A stretch of 64,000 nucleotides of DNA from Bacteroides nordii WAL 11050 = JCM 12987 (GCA_000613465.1 BAJA01000024.1:1-64000); one strand, 5' to 3'. Counted from the stretch's first letter, positions 47,858 to 57,778 are shown. Made by a program: numbers and translations. Notes: generated from the sequence alone by a model not told the origin.

Positions 47858-48340
47858 ATGAAATCAATTAAAACCTTAACTGCAATTTTTATCCTCACAC
47901 TGACTTTTATAGCAACAGCCTGTGCAGGTAATAAAGACAATAAAAGTGTTTATTCTCAAAAAGAACAAAGCGATATGGAAGTAATAGCATTAACTGAAGC
48001 AGACTTTTTAAAGAAAGTATATAATTACGAAGCCAATCCCAATGAATGGAAATTTGAAGGCAACCGTCCTGCAATCATTGATTTTTACGCCACCTGGTGT
48101 GGTCCGTGTAAAGCAATGGCCCCCATTTTAGATAATATAAGTAAAGACTATGCCGGGAAAATAGACGTATATAAAATAGATGTGGATAAAGAGTCTGAAC
48201 TTGCCGGAACATTCGGTATCCAAAGTATACCCACCTTATTAATGATCCCAGTAAAAGGAGAACCAAAAATTTTACAGGGAGCAATGCCTAAAGACCAGTT
48301 GATTAAAATAGTAGACGAGTTTCTATTAGAAAAGAAATAA
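47858..48340 (+). CDS. Lipoprotein thioredoxin
   Basis: 160 residues. Lipoprotein signal with lipobox ATAC (Cys22). The thioredoxin domain spans ~residues 42-158, with the active site WCGPC at 80-84 (AIIDFYATWCGPCKAM), VDKESELAGTFGIQSIPTLL including the cis-Pro, and ILQGAMPKDQLIKIV. It should act as a periplasmic thiol-disulfide exchanger. Single-gene unit: a -7 element precedes it and a terminator follows. Confidence 0.93.
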   Translation: MKSIKTLTAIFILTLTFIATACAGNKDNKSVYSQKEQSDMEVIALTEADFLKKVYNYEANPNEWKFEGNRPAIIDFYATWCGPCKAMAPILDNISKDYAGKIDVYKIDVDKESELAGTFGIQSIPTLLMIPVKGEPKILQGAMPKDQLIKIVDEFLLEKK

Positions 48341-48376
48341 GAGAATAGAGGTTATATTCTGCGTAGCGTACTACAT

Positions 48377-48423
48377 GTGGTAGCAATGACTTATATAAGT
48401 TATTACTACCACAACTTTTTTTG
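48377..48423 (+). terminator. Rho-independent terminator after thioredoxin gene
   Basis: GTGGTAG...CTACCAC stem extended by AAT/ATT and ACTTATATAAGT pairing, followed by AACTTTTTTT. Confidence 0.85.
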
Positions 48424-48547
48424 TAAGAATTCATCAGAAAAGTAAAAGTAGCCAAACAGAGCAATAAGACTAAGAGGCAAAGGCTTCAAGTACCTTCCCC
48501 CTTGTCCATCTAATCCATTTGATTTTACATGTACGAGGGAGAGTATT

Positions 48548-50143
48548 CTATCTCCCGCTTTGATCAGGATTCAATGTTTTGTAGTATTTAATACGTTCTC
48601 CCCAAGGACGATATTCAAAAGGAAAAACGTGTTGTTGTTCTGCCCACCGGTTCCACTTCTTTTCCAAAGTTCTTACTTTCTCCGGGTATTGTGCTGACAA
48701 ATCCTTTTCTTCAAAAGGGTCTGACGACAGATTTATTAACTCCCAGGGTGCTTTGCCATTACTTCGTACCAACTTCCATCCTTCCGAAATAACAGCACAT
48801 GATGTTTGATGCTCAAAAAACAAATCACGCGGACGTAGTTTTTTATTTTTCATGGCGGGTAAAAGACTTGTTCCGGCCAGTTTCACTTTCCTACCATTAA
48901 AAGAGGAAGGATACTTCACAGACGCCATATCCAAACAAGTAGGGAATAGATCTATAATATGACTGGGGGTACGGCAAATAATACCTTTCTCTTTCACTCC
49001 GTTTTTAATATCATTGCCGTATTTTACAATCAAAGGTGAACTCGTTCCACCCTGAAAGCACCATTGCTTATAACTACGATAAGGCGTATTACTTAAATCT
49101 GCCATCAACTGCCCTAAATAACCACCTTCACTGGTTGCTCCGTTATCACTCATAAACAGAAATACTGTATTCTCGTATATGCCTTTCTCCTTTACCGCTT
49201 CGATAAGCCTGCCTATACCGTCATCCATTATCTCAATCATAGCAGCATAAGTAGCCATATCAGTAATCCATTGTTCTTGCTGCCGGAGAGATAGCTCGGT
49301 CCATGCCGGACGTTTACCTTTGAATTCCCTTTGATAGACCGGAAGTTCCATTGATTTATCAACTAACCCTAACTCTTTCTGACGCTCAAAACGCTGCTGC
49401 CGTAACACATCGTATCCCACTTTATAACGTTCCCTACAAGCTTCAACCCGCTTCTTTGGAGCATGTAACGGTAGATGCGGTGCATAATGCGCCACATACA
49501 TAAACATAGGTACATCGTCAGGGTGCTTTCTTACAAAACTTACAGCAGAGTCTGATATAGCTGTCGTATAATAATAATCATCGGGGAACTGATTAATTCT
49601 TGTCAAACCGGAATAAACCGGTTTAGGAGTATAGTAACTACCACCGCCACTCAGACAACCATAATACTTTTCAAATCCCCGTTGTACCGGATAACTTCCA
49701 TTAGGTTGATCGAAAGCTCCATCCACTGTCACATGCCATTTACCACTCATATAAGTGGCATAACCATTGTCCCGGAATACCTCCGCAATCGTAGGGATAT
49801 CCGCTGCTATCTGTCCCCGGTAACCAAGGCGATGTTCATCTACAGCAGTCATCCACCCCATACCGGCTTCATGCTGATAATGACCGGTAAGCAAAGCAGC
49901 CCGGCTCGGACAACTTCTTCCCGTATTTTTAAACTGACTGAAACGCACTCCGTTCTCTGCCAGAAAATCAATATTAGGGGTATGTACTTCTCCCCCATAA
50001 CAGGCGAGATCGGAGAATCCCATATCATCACATAATATCAAAATAATATTGGGGTGTTCCTTATCCGAAACAGTACCGGCAACTGTACTACTACCTCCTA
50101 TCGAAGACAACAGTAAAGAACTTATCAAAAGCTTATTCTTCAT
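48548..50143 (-). CDS. Serine-type sulfatase
   Basis: 531 residues with a signal peptide. Alkaline-phosphatase-fold sulfatase: metal ligands in LILCDDMGFSDLACYGGEVH, the maturation motif at Ser77 in GRSCPSRAALLTG, SGKWHV and FLMSDNGA. The motif reads S-C-P-S-R, so the residue oxidised to formylglycine is Ser77 and Cys78 is the X position; this implies maturation by an anSME-type radical enzyme, not seen here. Substrate unknown (host glycans are common). A TATTTTTG -7-like element lies at 50169-50176 on the minus strand. Confidence 0.92.
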   Translation of the reverse strand: MKNKLLISSLLLSSIGGSSTVAGTVSDKEHPNIILILCDDMGFSDLACYGGEVHTPNIDFLAENGVRFSQFKNTGRSCPSRAALLTGHYQHEAGMGWMTAVDEHRLGYRGQIAADIPTIAEVFRDNGYATYMSGKWHVTVDGAFDQPNGSYPVQRGFEKYYGCLSGGGSYYTPKPVYSGLTRINQFPDDYYYTTAISDSAVSFVRKHPDDVPMFMYVAHYAPHLPLHAPKKRVEACRERYKVGYDVLRQQRFERQKELGLVDKSMELPVYQREFKGKRPAWTELSLRQQEQWITDMATYAAMIEIMDDGIGRLIEAVKEKGIYENTVFLFMSDNGATSEGGYLGQLMADLSNTPYRSYKQWCFQGGTSSPLIVKYGNDIKNGVKEKGIICRTPSHIIDLFPTCLDMASVKYPSSFNGRKVKLAGTSLLPAMKNKKLRPRDLFFEHQTSCAVISEGWKLVRSNGKAPWELINLSSDPFEEKDLSAQYPEKVRTLEKKWNRWAEQQHVFPFEYRPWGERIKYYKTLNPDQSGR

Positions 50144-50273
50144 AGTATATTACTCTTTTTATGTCTGACAAAAATACGACATTTTGGCTGCCTTATATGT
50201 TCTAATTTAGTTATTTATTATCCAATATCGTCTAAATGTCTCACTTTTTCAAAGAAATAATATACAAACAAAC

Positions 50274-50522
50274 TTATCTGATTCTCTTTCGTAATACAAA
50301 CTCTTCAAAAAAAGCATCATGATAACTATTACCAATAGCTATCTCGTGAGACTTCATAAAGATATCGTTGTTATCAAAAGAATCCTATAACTTAAACAAA
50401 ACTTTTAAAGCCTCAGCAAGATTTTTCCGTATCAGTACATTGTCATTATTGAGCATATTAAACAGGAAATGCGAATTAATCTGATTCTTGAGAAACTTCA
50501 GCTCTGATTGCAATGTAGTAGA
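50274..50522 (-). pseudogene. Remnants of a LytS-type histidine kinase and LytTR response regulator
   Basis: On the minus strand, TLQSELKFLKNQINSHFLFN plus MLNN, then NLAEALKVLFKL ends at a stop (50385-50387). This matches the His-containing core of LytS/YehU-type kinases, where the family has QINPHFLFN. After the stop, the same frame reads KSHEIAIGNSYHDAFFEEFV, matching the C-terminal end of LytTR-domain regulators. Order kinase then regulator is as in real operons; most of both genes is deleted. Nothing else is visible in 50144-50669. Confidence 0.6.
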
Positions 50523-50669
50523 TTCGAGTTAATCAATACGCTGATTATCAATCATCCAATACCGATCAAGAAATATAAAGATCAACAGATATAAATGTTT
50601 TTCTTTTATCAATTGGATATAAAAACAAAAATATTTAACTTTACCCACAAGACAAACCAAGCAGTATAC

Positions 50670-51572
50670 ATGGAAAAACAAAGTACATTAAAACAATATG
50701 TACTGCCATTCATACGTGTCAATACGTTTATGACAGGCAGTTGGATCATTCTGGTAACTCTGTTCAGGATGAGTGAGATGGAGATTCCTTCAAGTTTATC
50801 GAAACAATATGGAACTCTCATCTTGTTTGGGATCAGTGCACTCATAAGCTTCTTATGGATTTATCGTCCTCACTTCAAAGAACTGTACCGTAACTCAGAA
50901 AAGAATGACAATATCGGATTACCTGTTGGCTCATTAGGAATGGCACTCTGCATGCTTATGTTTGCAGAAACACAATATTCTCATGCAGCCATAGCCTATC
51001 TTGCATCAATAGCTGTATTTATCCTCTTTCTGTACTGGGACTTATACAAAATGAGGCTAAGGAAACAAAAAAGACAAACAGAAAGAGCACGAAGAAACTG
51101 TATGCACACACAGAATAGAGTATCCAATAACAAAGTGATATTAGTAGAAAAAGTAAATAGCAGCGAAATTGAAATATTAGTAAAAGATTTCTGCTCCATG
51201 TACAATAAAGAAAAGGACAGAGCTATTATCAAGATACAAAAATTCACTAACAAAGCACATGTATTAAGCTTTCCTTACGATATTGATTTCGATATCTATT
51301 GCTATCTTTTCAACTATATGACTTATCCATCGAATATAGAAAGCAGACCGTTTGTCACCGGCTGGTATCCTGTTTCAAAAGAGGAAGAAGAAAGTATGTT
51401 TTATATACCCTTTAATGAAAGAGAAAAAGATTATGTCTATTATGTAACACCTGAAGGTAAAAACTACAAAGTAGATTTTGGCACAATGAAACCTTTACGG
51501 ACAGAAAGTATACAACCTTATGGTCCGCTTCCCACAATGATAGAGGATTGGGTAAAAGCAGATATGGGTTAA
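50670..51572 (+). CDS. Hypothetical membrane protein
   Basis: 300 residues from ATG at 50670 (MEKQSTLKQYVLPFIRVNTF). Four hydrophobic helices fall in the first ~130 residues, followed by a basic stretch (RLRKQKRQTERARRN) and a soluble C-terminal half (VEKVNSSEIEILVKDFCSMY, then TYPSNIESRPFVTGWYPV). I do not recognise the family. AT-richness and Lys/Ile/Asn content are higher than in neighbours. It reads alone, next to decayed two-component remnants and convergent with the FtsX gene. Confidence 0.7.
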   Translation: MEKQSTLKQYVLPFIRVNTFMTGSWIILVTLFRMSEMEIPSSLSKQYGTLILFGISALISFLWIYRPHFKELYRNSEKNDNIGLPVGSLGMALCMLMFAETQYSHAAIAYLASIAVFILFLYWDLYKMRLRKQKRQTERARRNCMHTQNRVSNNKVILVEKVNSSEIEILVKDFCSMYNKEKDRAIIKIQKFTNKAHVLSFPYDIDFDIYCYLFNYMTYPSNIESRPFVTGWYPVSKEEEESMFYIPFNEREKDYVYYVTPEGKNYKVDFGTMKPLRTESIQPYGPLPTMIEDWVKADMG

Positions 51573-51610
51573 TGTCTTCCCCATATCTGCAAATGACAGA
51601 TGGTTAGTAT

Positions 51611-54030
51611 CTATTCATATCGTAAAGACCGCGCCGGTTTACTCAGAATGATATTCATCGTCTGACAAGCTACCGTGACAAAAGAAATCAGTAACATCAG
51701 TACTACCGGCAATATAAAGAACCAACCTTTCAGCTCTGTACGAAAAGCATAATGACTCAGCCAGGTATCCATACTAAACCATGCCACCGGAAGAGCAATC
51801 AGGACCGCTATCAATATCAACAGGAAAAAGCCCTTACCTAACTGAAAGAAAAGGTTAAAACGAGAAGCGCCCAAAACTTTACGGATACCCATTTCTTTAG
51901 TACGTGTAGTACAGGAAAACATAACTAACACCCACAAGCCAAGACAAGATATAAAAATAGCCAATCCGGTAAACGAGCCAATCATTACCCCAAAGGCTTC
52001 ATCCTGCCGGTACTGATGATCAAAAAACTGATCAAGAAAGAAATAGTCATAACTGGAATCTTCAAAATAACGATGCCATATCTCCTCTACCTGAGATACC
52101 AGTTCTCTGGGATCACCTGATTTCATCACAACAGAAATATAACGCTGAGGTAACCAATCGATCTTATCTTTGTGGATCAACATGATAGGCGTATAATTTT
52201 TACTTAATGCCTGTTGATGATAGTCCTTTACCACCCCGATAATCTGCATAGGGGCATCTGTACACTCTACAGTCACCTGCTGACCGATAGCCTCATCATT
52301 GGAAGTAAAACCAAGGTTACGTACAGCTGTCTCGTTGATAACCAACTTGTCAACATCATCGCCATACTCTTCTGAAAAACCACGCCCAGCTACTACTGTT
52401 AACCCGTAAGCATCTACATAATCAGGATCACATGCCAGCATTTCATACAAACGGTTTTGTTTCAACGCATCATTCGTCCGCCGATTGGAAAGAAAAGTAG
52501 CCACTTCTTCACCCGGAACAGCCCCCGAAAATGTAACTTTATGAACCAATGGCAATCGTGATATCGCCTTTTTCATCGCTTCCAGTTTAGTATTCATGCC
52601 TTCGGTATGACCGGGAAACTTTACCACTAACGTCTGCCCTGTCTTCACTCCTAATGACTGATTACGCATAAAACTGAGCTGTGCAAAGACAATCAGCGTT
52701 CCACAAAGCAAAATCATAGAAGCGGTATACTGTATCACTACCAATACTTTACGGGTACGCTCTCCGGACTTACTATGGAGAAATTTCCCCTTCAACAAAG
52801 TAATCGGTTTACGATTGAGCAGAGCCAGTGCCGGATAATAACCAGAAAGAAAGATGCCTGCAATAAATACAGTAACTAATAATATCCACCAGTATCCTGC
52901 CAACCATACAGAGAATGTCACCGTACGCCCCACCAGTTGGTTAAAGTACGGAAGTACAACCTCTATCAGTCCCACAGCCAATACAAAAGCAATAAGATTC
53001 ATCAACAGTGCTTCAAACAGGAACTGTGACACAAGTTGTTTACGAAACGCTCCAACCACTCTGCGTACCCCCACTTCTTTGGCACGCTCCATAGAACGGG
53101 CTACTGCCAGATTGATATAGTTGATCCAGCAATAGCCAAAATAGCAACAGCAGCAAAGATCAAAGCAATCATAGCTGAACGATTCCCTTTCGTTTCCGCT
53201 TCATAACCAACTTGTGGTTGCAAATGAATATCTGCCAATGATACCAGAGATACCCCCCAGATTTTATTCTTCAAGGCTTCTTCTGTCTTGTACTTCTCAG
53301 CCATGACGGGAAACTCTTTCTCTATTTCTCCCTTCCGCTGAGGATTGTCAAGCAATACGTATGTATATACTTCATGCTTGTACCAGTATTCCTGCATATA
53401 TTGAGGCAAAGATTTATACGAAATCAGAAAATTATAACGGATATGAGAATTAGAAGGCATCTCTGCCATTACTCCCGTTACTTCACAAGGTAACCCACCC
53501 CCACTTCCGGTAAAGATAAGTATCTTCCCGATAGGATCTTCATCTTTAAAATACTTCTGCGCAATCCGTTCGGTAATTACTACCTGCCGTGGCATCGCAA
53601 GGCAAGTTACTCTATCTCCTTTCAGTAGTTCAAAATTAAAAAGACGAAAGAACCCCGGATCTGCATAAGCTATCTGATTTTCACGAAGGGTAAGCTCGCC
53701 ATACTTCACAATCTGCTCGGGTTGAAGTAATGAACCAATCCGGGTATAATCTTCAATTCCTGCTAAATTTTCTTTCATAGCTGAAGCATAGCCAAAGGAA
53801 CTGCTTGCCCAATAGTCCGTCTGTACATCGCCCTCATGAAATGTGCTCTCTACGCGGAAAATACGGTCATAGTTGGAGTGCATTTTATCAAAACTAAACT
53901 CAAAAGTCACATACGTAAGAATAAGTAAAGCTGAAGCCATACCCACAGCCAGACCGAAAATGTTGATAAAACTGAATACTTTCCGCTTCATCAGATTACG
54001 CAAGGCGCTATTCCAATAATTTCCAATCAT
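51611..54030 (-). CDS. MacB/FtsX-type ABC transporter permease (frameshifted)
   Basis: 54030-53101 and 53092-51611 form one ~806-residue permease with two MacB periplasmic-core/FtsX halves. N-terminus NYWNSALRNLMKRKVFSFIN plus TM1, and the family GIRKVLGAS motif near residue 700 (FSCTTRTKEMGIRKVLGAS), ending IILSKPARSLRYE. A missing base near 53125 restores AIAGINYINLAVARSMERAK, a conserved family motif. It moves a substrate across or out of the periplasm with the adjacent ATPase, HlyD and TolC proteins. Overlaps the ATPase gene by ATGA. Confidence 0.9.
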
Positions 54031-54743
54031 AATACCTGATATTTAGATTCAGACTTTTCTGTCATCGGACGGTTGATATTCTCAGCTACTATTTTTCCGT
54101 CAAGCAAATGGATAACCCGGTGAGCATATGTAGCATCACGCTCTGAATGAGTAACAATAATAATCGTCGTCCCTGCCTGATTGAGCTTATCCAGCAAATC
54201 CATAACTTCCACCCCATTTACCGAATCAAGATTTCCTGTCGGTTCATCAGCTAATAGTAGTTTACAATCTGTCACAACAGCACGAGCAATAGCTACCCGT
54301 TGTTGTTGTCCACCCGAAAGTTGTTGTGGAAAATGATTGGCACGATGTAAAAGGTTTACCTGTTCTAATACCTGTTTCACCTTTTCTCTCCTTTGAGCCA
54401 ATTTCATCCCCATGTAAACCAATGGAAGCTCTATATTCTCATAAACCGTCAACTCATCAATCAGGTTAAAACTCTGGAAGATAAATCCCAGATTACCTTT
54501 ACGAAGTGTAGTAAGCTGGCTTTCTGTCATTTTATCGACCTGTTTTCCTTCAAAAAGATAAGAACCGGAAGTAGGTGAATCAAGTGTACCAAGGATATTC
54601 AGCAAGGTAGATTTTCCACAGCCCGATGGCCCCATGATAGCTACAAATTCTCCGCGTTCCACTTGCAAAGTAACTTCATTTAATGCTTTTGTCTGCACTT
54701 CTTCTGTGGTGAAAAGCATAGATAATTTTTCTGTCTTAATCAT
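54027..54743 (-). CDS. ABC transporter ATP-binding protein (LolD/MacB type)
   Basis: 238 residues from ATG at 54743 (MIKTEKLSMLFTTEEVQTKA); the longer frame reads through repeats. Walker A MGPSGCGKSTLL, Q-loop FIFQSFNLIDELT, signature LSGGQQQRVAIARAV, Walker B LLLADEPTGNLD and the H-loop VTHSE. It powers the FtsX permease immediately downstream. Part of a four-gene export operon, tolC-hlyD-ATPase-permease, although the repeats at 54760 separate it from hlyD. Confidence 0.94.
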   Translation of the reverse strand: MIKTEKLSMLFTTEEVQTKALNEVTLQVERGEFVAIMGPSGCGKSTLLNILGTLDSPTSGSYLFEGKQVDKMTESQLTTLRKGNLGFIFQSFNLIDELTVYENIELPLVYMGMKLAQRREKVKQVLEQVNLLHRANHFPQQLSGGQQQRVAIARAVVTDCKLLLADEPTGNLDSVNGVEVMDLLDKLNQAGTTIIIVTHSERDATYAHRVIHLLDGKIVAENINRPMTEKSESKYQVL

Positions 54744-54759
54744 AATAAAAAAATAAATA

Positions 54760-54899
54760 GAGTAGTAAGTAGTCAAGTAGTTAAGTAGTAAGTAGTAGAT
54801 AGTATGGTTACTAAGTTGTTTCATCTTATTAATCAAGTAGTCATAGTATCCTACTTAACTACTTACTACTTGACTACTTACTACTTAACTACTTAACTA
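54760..54899. repeat. AAGTAGT heptamer repeats with inverted arms between ATPase and hlyD genes
   Basis: Left arm AGTAGTAAGTAGTCAAGTAG plus TTAAGTAGTAAGTAG and right arm CTACTTAACTACTTACTACT plus TGACTACTTACTACTTAAC enclose a ~60-base spacer. The unit is the same as at 41163-41278, 13 kb away and in a different operon. Confidence 0.85.
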
Positions 54900-56147
54900 C
54901 TATTTCAGTACCAATTTTTCATTGTCTCCAAATAATTCATAACCGGATATAATCACTTTTTCACCTGGAGACAATCCTTCTGTTACCTCGTAATACTGCG
55001 GATTCTGTCGTCCGATTCTCACAGAACGTCTCGTGGCAAATTTACCACTTTCATCAACAACATACATCCATCGACCACCTGTAATCTGAAAAAATCCTCC
55101 ACGAGGTACAAGAATAGCCTGAGAAGGGTCTCCTAACTGTAAATTGATATGATAAGTCTGTCCGGCGCGAATATTCTCAGGCCGGCCAGAAGTAAAATAT
55201 AAATCTGTACGAAATTGCCCGTCTTTCACCTCTGGATAAGGTTTAATTACTTCCAGTTTATAATTGCCTCCGTCACGTGTAAAGTCGGCAGGTAATCCCG
55301 GTATAACACGCTCCACATAATGTTCATCAATTTGCGCCTGTACTTTCAGGTCGGAAGTGATAATCTGTCCGATATGCTCTCCCGCAGCAATAGACTGACC
55401 AATTTGCGCATCGAGATTGCCCACTTGTCCATCAATAGGTGCCTTCACTTTCAAGTTCTCTATACGCTCACGTACCAAAGAAAGGCTACGTTTCATATTC
55501 CTGATGTTCTCATCCAGACTGGTGATCTGACTTTCCCTGAAAATATTGTCCTGACGGATACGCTCATCAATCACAGCAAGTTGTTCTTTTGCTGCCATAT
55601 ACTCTTCGCGGGCCTGAAGAAAATCCTCACGAGCTATAAGTTGTTCCTTCATCAGGCGTTCATACTGCTCGTAACGCCTCTGCCTGGTAGTCAATTCTTT
55701 ATTTACCCCAATACGTTCCTGTTTCAGACGCAATCGCTCCTGCTCCATACTGATACGTGTATTACGCAATTCATTTTCCTGATAAGCAAGGTCGGCTTCA
55801 CTCTGCATAATACCAATATTGAGTAGCGGATTGCTAAGCCGTAGAATTACATCACCTGCTTTCACCATGGCTCCTTCCTCTTTCAGACGCTCCTCTACAC
55901 GCCCACCCTCAATGGCATCCATATAAATAATCCGGTTAGGCATCACCTGACCAATAACACGAATATAATCGTTGAACTCTGCCTTTTTCACTGTAGCAAT
56001 GGTCAAGCGGTCTTTCTCTACAGTCATAGAAGGAGCTGTATCTCTGAAAATAAAAAAAAGTATCAAAACAAGCAGTACAAGCCCTCCGGCAATAAGCGAA
56101 AGATACTTGCGTTTCATTCCCGGTTTTCGTTCAATAAGTGTATCCAT
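54900..56147 (-). CDS. HlyD/MacA-type periplasmic adaptor protein
   Basis: 415 residues. An N-terminal membrane anchor (KYLSLIAGGLVLLVLILFFI), a split lipoyl/barrel domain (VEERLKEEGAMVKAGDVILR and KVKAPIDGQVGNLDAQIGQS) and a long coiled-coil hairpin (~residues 120-220, rich in Glu/Arg/Gln), then the C-terminal barrel (VTEGLSPGEKVIISGYELFG). It bridges the inner-membrane ABC permease to TolC. Starts 5 bp after the tolC stop. Confidence 0.93.
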   Translation of the reverse strand: MDTLIERKPGMKRKYLSLIAGGLVLLVLILFFIFRDTAPSMTVEKDRLTIATVKKAEFNDYIRVIGQVMPNRIIYMDAIEGGRVEERLKEEGAMVKAGDVILRLSNPLLNIGIMQSEADLAYQENELRNTRISMEQERLRLKQERIGVNKELTTRQRRYEQYERLMKEQLIAREDFLQAREEYMAAKEQLAVIDERIRQDNIFRESQITSLDENIRNMKRSLSLVRERIENLKVKAPIDGQVGNLDAQIGQSIAAGEHIGQIITSDLKVQAQIDEHYVERVIPGLPADFTRDGGNYKLEVIKPYPEVKDGQFRTDLYFTSGRPENIRAGQTYHINLQLGDPSQAILVPRGGFFQITGGRWMYVVDESGKFATRRSVRIGRQNPQYYEVTEGLSPGEKVIISGYELFGDNEKLVLK

Positions 56148-56152
56148 TTTGT

Positions 56153-57460
56153 CTATTCTGCTATAAAAGTTCCATTTCGATAATACTGTTCCAATCTCGA
56201 TAACATCTCCATTTGTAATCGTACCCGCATCAATTCTGCTTTGGCAGAAATAAAACGGTTACGCGATTCCATCAGCTGAAACACAGAAATAAGTCCTTCC
56301 TCCCATTTTCGTTCAGATTCTTTCAACACTTGCTCTTCAGCACGAAGCTGTGACAATGCTTGCCGATGCTCATTATGTCCGGCATGAATAGACAATACTG
56401 TCTGCTCCACTTCGGTATAAAGCTGTTGCTTTTCGAGCTCCGCATTGTTTTGTAACTGATAAATACTCAATTTCTGTTTTCTCAGACGTGTAAGCCGCTC
56501 TAAGCCGCTCAAAAGAGGAAAGGATATGCCGATGCCAATATATTTGCCGATATTATTTTTCAACTGGTGCGAAGAGAAACCGTTATAATAGTCTGATCCT
56601 ATTGTAAAACGGGCATAAAGGGAAGGTGAGAATTGCCCGCCTGCCATAGCATACTCTTTACGGGCAGCACGTTGCTGCAAATCTATCACTTTTATGGAAG
56701 GTAACACCTCAACTGACCGATCATAAATATATTGTGGAGAAGAAACCGATAATACAGGAAGTATTTCTGCATTCACCGTATCCTTTATAATCAATGTGTC
56801 ACAAGCAGAAACATTTATCAATTGTTTCAGATGAAGCAGAATTAATCGCGCACTATTCTTACGCGTTTCATACCGATAGATATCCCCTTCACACCGGGCT
56901 TTTACCTCTTGTAAATCAGATTTAGACTTTAATCCCAATTCAACAAATGTTTCTGTTTGCCTGAGATAGCGTTCGCCCAAAATACTTTGTTCATAGGCTA
57001 AATATTGTAATTTCCTCTCCAGTAATAGTTTATAATAAGTATCCGTTATCAGATAAGCCAGTTCATTCTGTCTATTCTTCAGTTCCCATTCAGTACGTTC
57101 GTAATTCATCTTCTCGAAACGTACCCGGTTGATACGTGAGAAACCTTCAAACAAAGAGAGAGTCATATCCAAACCGATGCTCCCTTCATCAAAAGATTCA
57201 GTGGTATAGCCATTTGTACCCGGATCAATAGAACGGCCGTAACGTCTTCCGGTAGTAACATCTACCACCGCACGTGGTAAAAAAGCACCAATAGAAGCTA
57301 CATAATCGGCACGTGCTCCTTTTATTCGTAAAGCACTATTCTTTATTTCCGGATTTTGTTTCCACCCCAAACGAATACAATCATCAAGTGTCAGTTCTAC
57401 CTGAGCTTGCAATGATATTGTCGAAAACAGAAAACAAATCAGAAATAATCTTTTTCCCAT
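56153..57460 (-). CDS. TolC family outer-membrane efflux protein
   Basis: 435 residues from ATG at 57460 (MGKRLFLICFLFSTISLQAQ, signal peptide); upstream in-frame codons run into the promoter region. Two repeated helical halves typical of outer-membrane efflux channels are seen: LTLDDCIRLGWKQNPEIKNS, LITDTYYKLLLERKLQYLAY, and LYTEVEQTVLSIHAGHNEHR with KWEEGLISVFQLMESRNRFI. It is the first gene of the export operon, with a near-consensus sigma-54 promoter upstream. Confidence 0.92.
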   Translation of the reverse strand: MGKRLFLICFLFSTISLQAQVELTLDDCIRLGWKQNPEIKNSALRIKGARADYVASIGAFLPRAVVDVTTGRRYGRSIDPGTNGYTTESFDEGSIGLDMTLSLFEGFSRINRVRFEKMNYERTEWELKNRQNELAYLITDTYYKLLLERKLQYLAYEQSILGERYLRQTETFVELGLKSKSDLQEVKARCEGDIYRYETRKNSARLILLHLKQLINVSACDTLIIKDTVNAEILPVLSVSSPQYIYDRSVEVLPSIKVIDLQQRAARKEYAMAGGQFSPSLYARFTIGSDYYNGFSSHQLKNNIGKYIGIGISFPLLSGLERLTRLRKQKLSIYQLQNNAELEKQQLYTEVEQTVLSIHAGHNEHRQALSQLRAEEQVLKESERKWEEGLISVFQLMESRNRFISAKAELMRVRLQMEMLSRLEQYYRNGTFIAE

Positions 57461-57576
57461 AATATATAGTATCTTTAAATCTATATTCACCACAGAGTTC
57501 CACCGAGTTTTATTGTGAGGAATCATATAAACAGCACTCTGCATTACCTTACAGTGGGTCTGCTATATATTACTAA

Positions 57577-57595
57577 AAGCAAACGATATGCCAAA
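57577..57595 (-). promoter_or_regulatory. Sigma-54 promoter of the tolC-hlyD-ABC-FtsX operon
   Basis: On the minus strand, TTTTGGCATATCGTTTGCTT contains GG-N10-GC with the consensus TTGGCA and TTGC blocks. It ends about 117 bp upstream of the tolC ATG. It matches the -24/-12 consensus very closely. Confidence 0.8.
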
Positions 57596-57647
57596 ATTCT
57601 TAATCTTTTGATAATAAGAAACATATCTATAACACCATAAATTAACT

Positions 57648-57767
57648 GTCCAATATTTCAACATTACAACGTCCAAAAACTGGACACTGCAACTTTTATC
57701 AGCTTTAAAAACATAGCAATTGCCTTCTTTTACAAATTTTTCCTCCAAAAACGTCTAAATATTGGAC
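57648..57767. promoter_or_regulatory. Three GTCCA-N5-TGGAC enhancer sites
   Basis: GTCCAAAAACTGGAC (57671-57685) is a perfect palindrome. GTCTAAATATTGGAC (57753-57767) and GTCCAATATTTCAAC (57648-57662) are variants; the reverse complement of the former, GTCCAATATTTAGAC, differs from the latter at 3 of 15 bases. They lie between divergent sigma-54 promoters, as expected for upstream activating sites of the NtrC-type regulator encoded next door. The last overlaps the -24 box of the regulator promoter. Confidence 0.75.
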
Positions 57768-57778
57768 AGTCATTTGCA
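57762..57778 (+). promoter_or_regulatory. Sigma-54 promoter of the regulator-kinase operon
   Basis: TTGGACAGTCATTTGCA has the GG-N10-GC spacing (GG 57764-57765, GC 57776-57777) and TTGC block. It is 58 bp upstream of the regulator ATG, suggesting positive or negative autoregulation through the overlapping palindrome. Confidence 0.7.
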
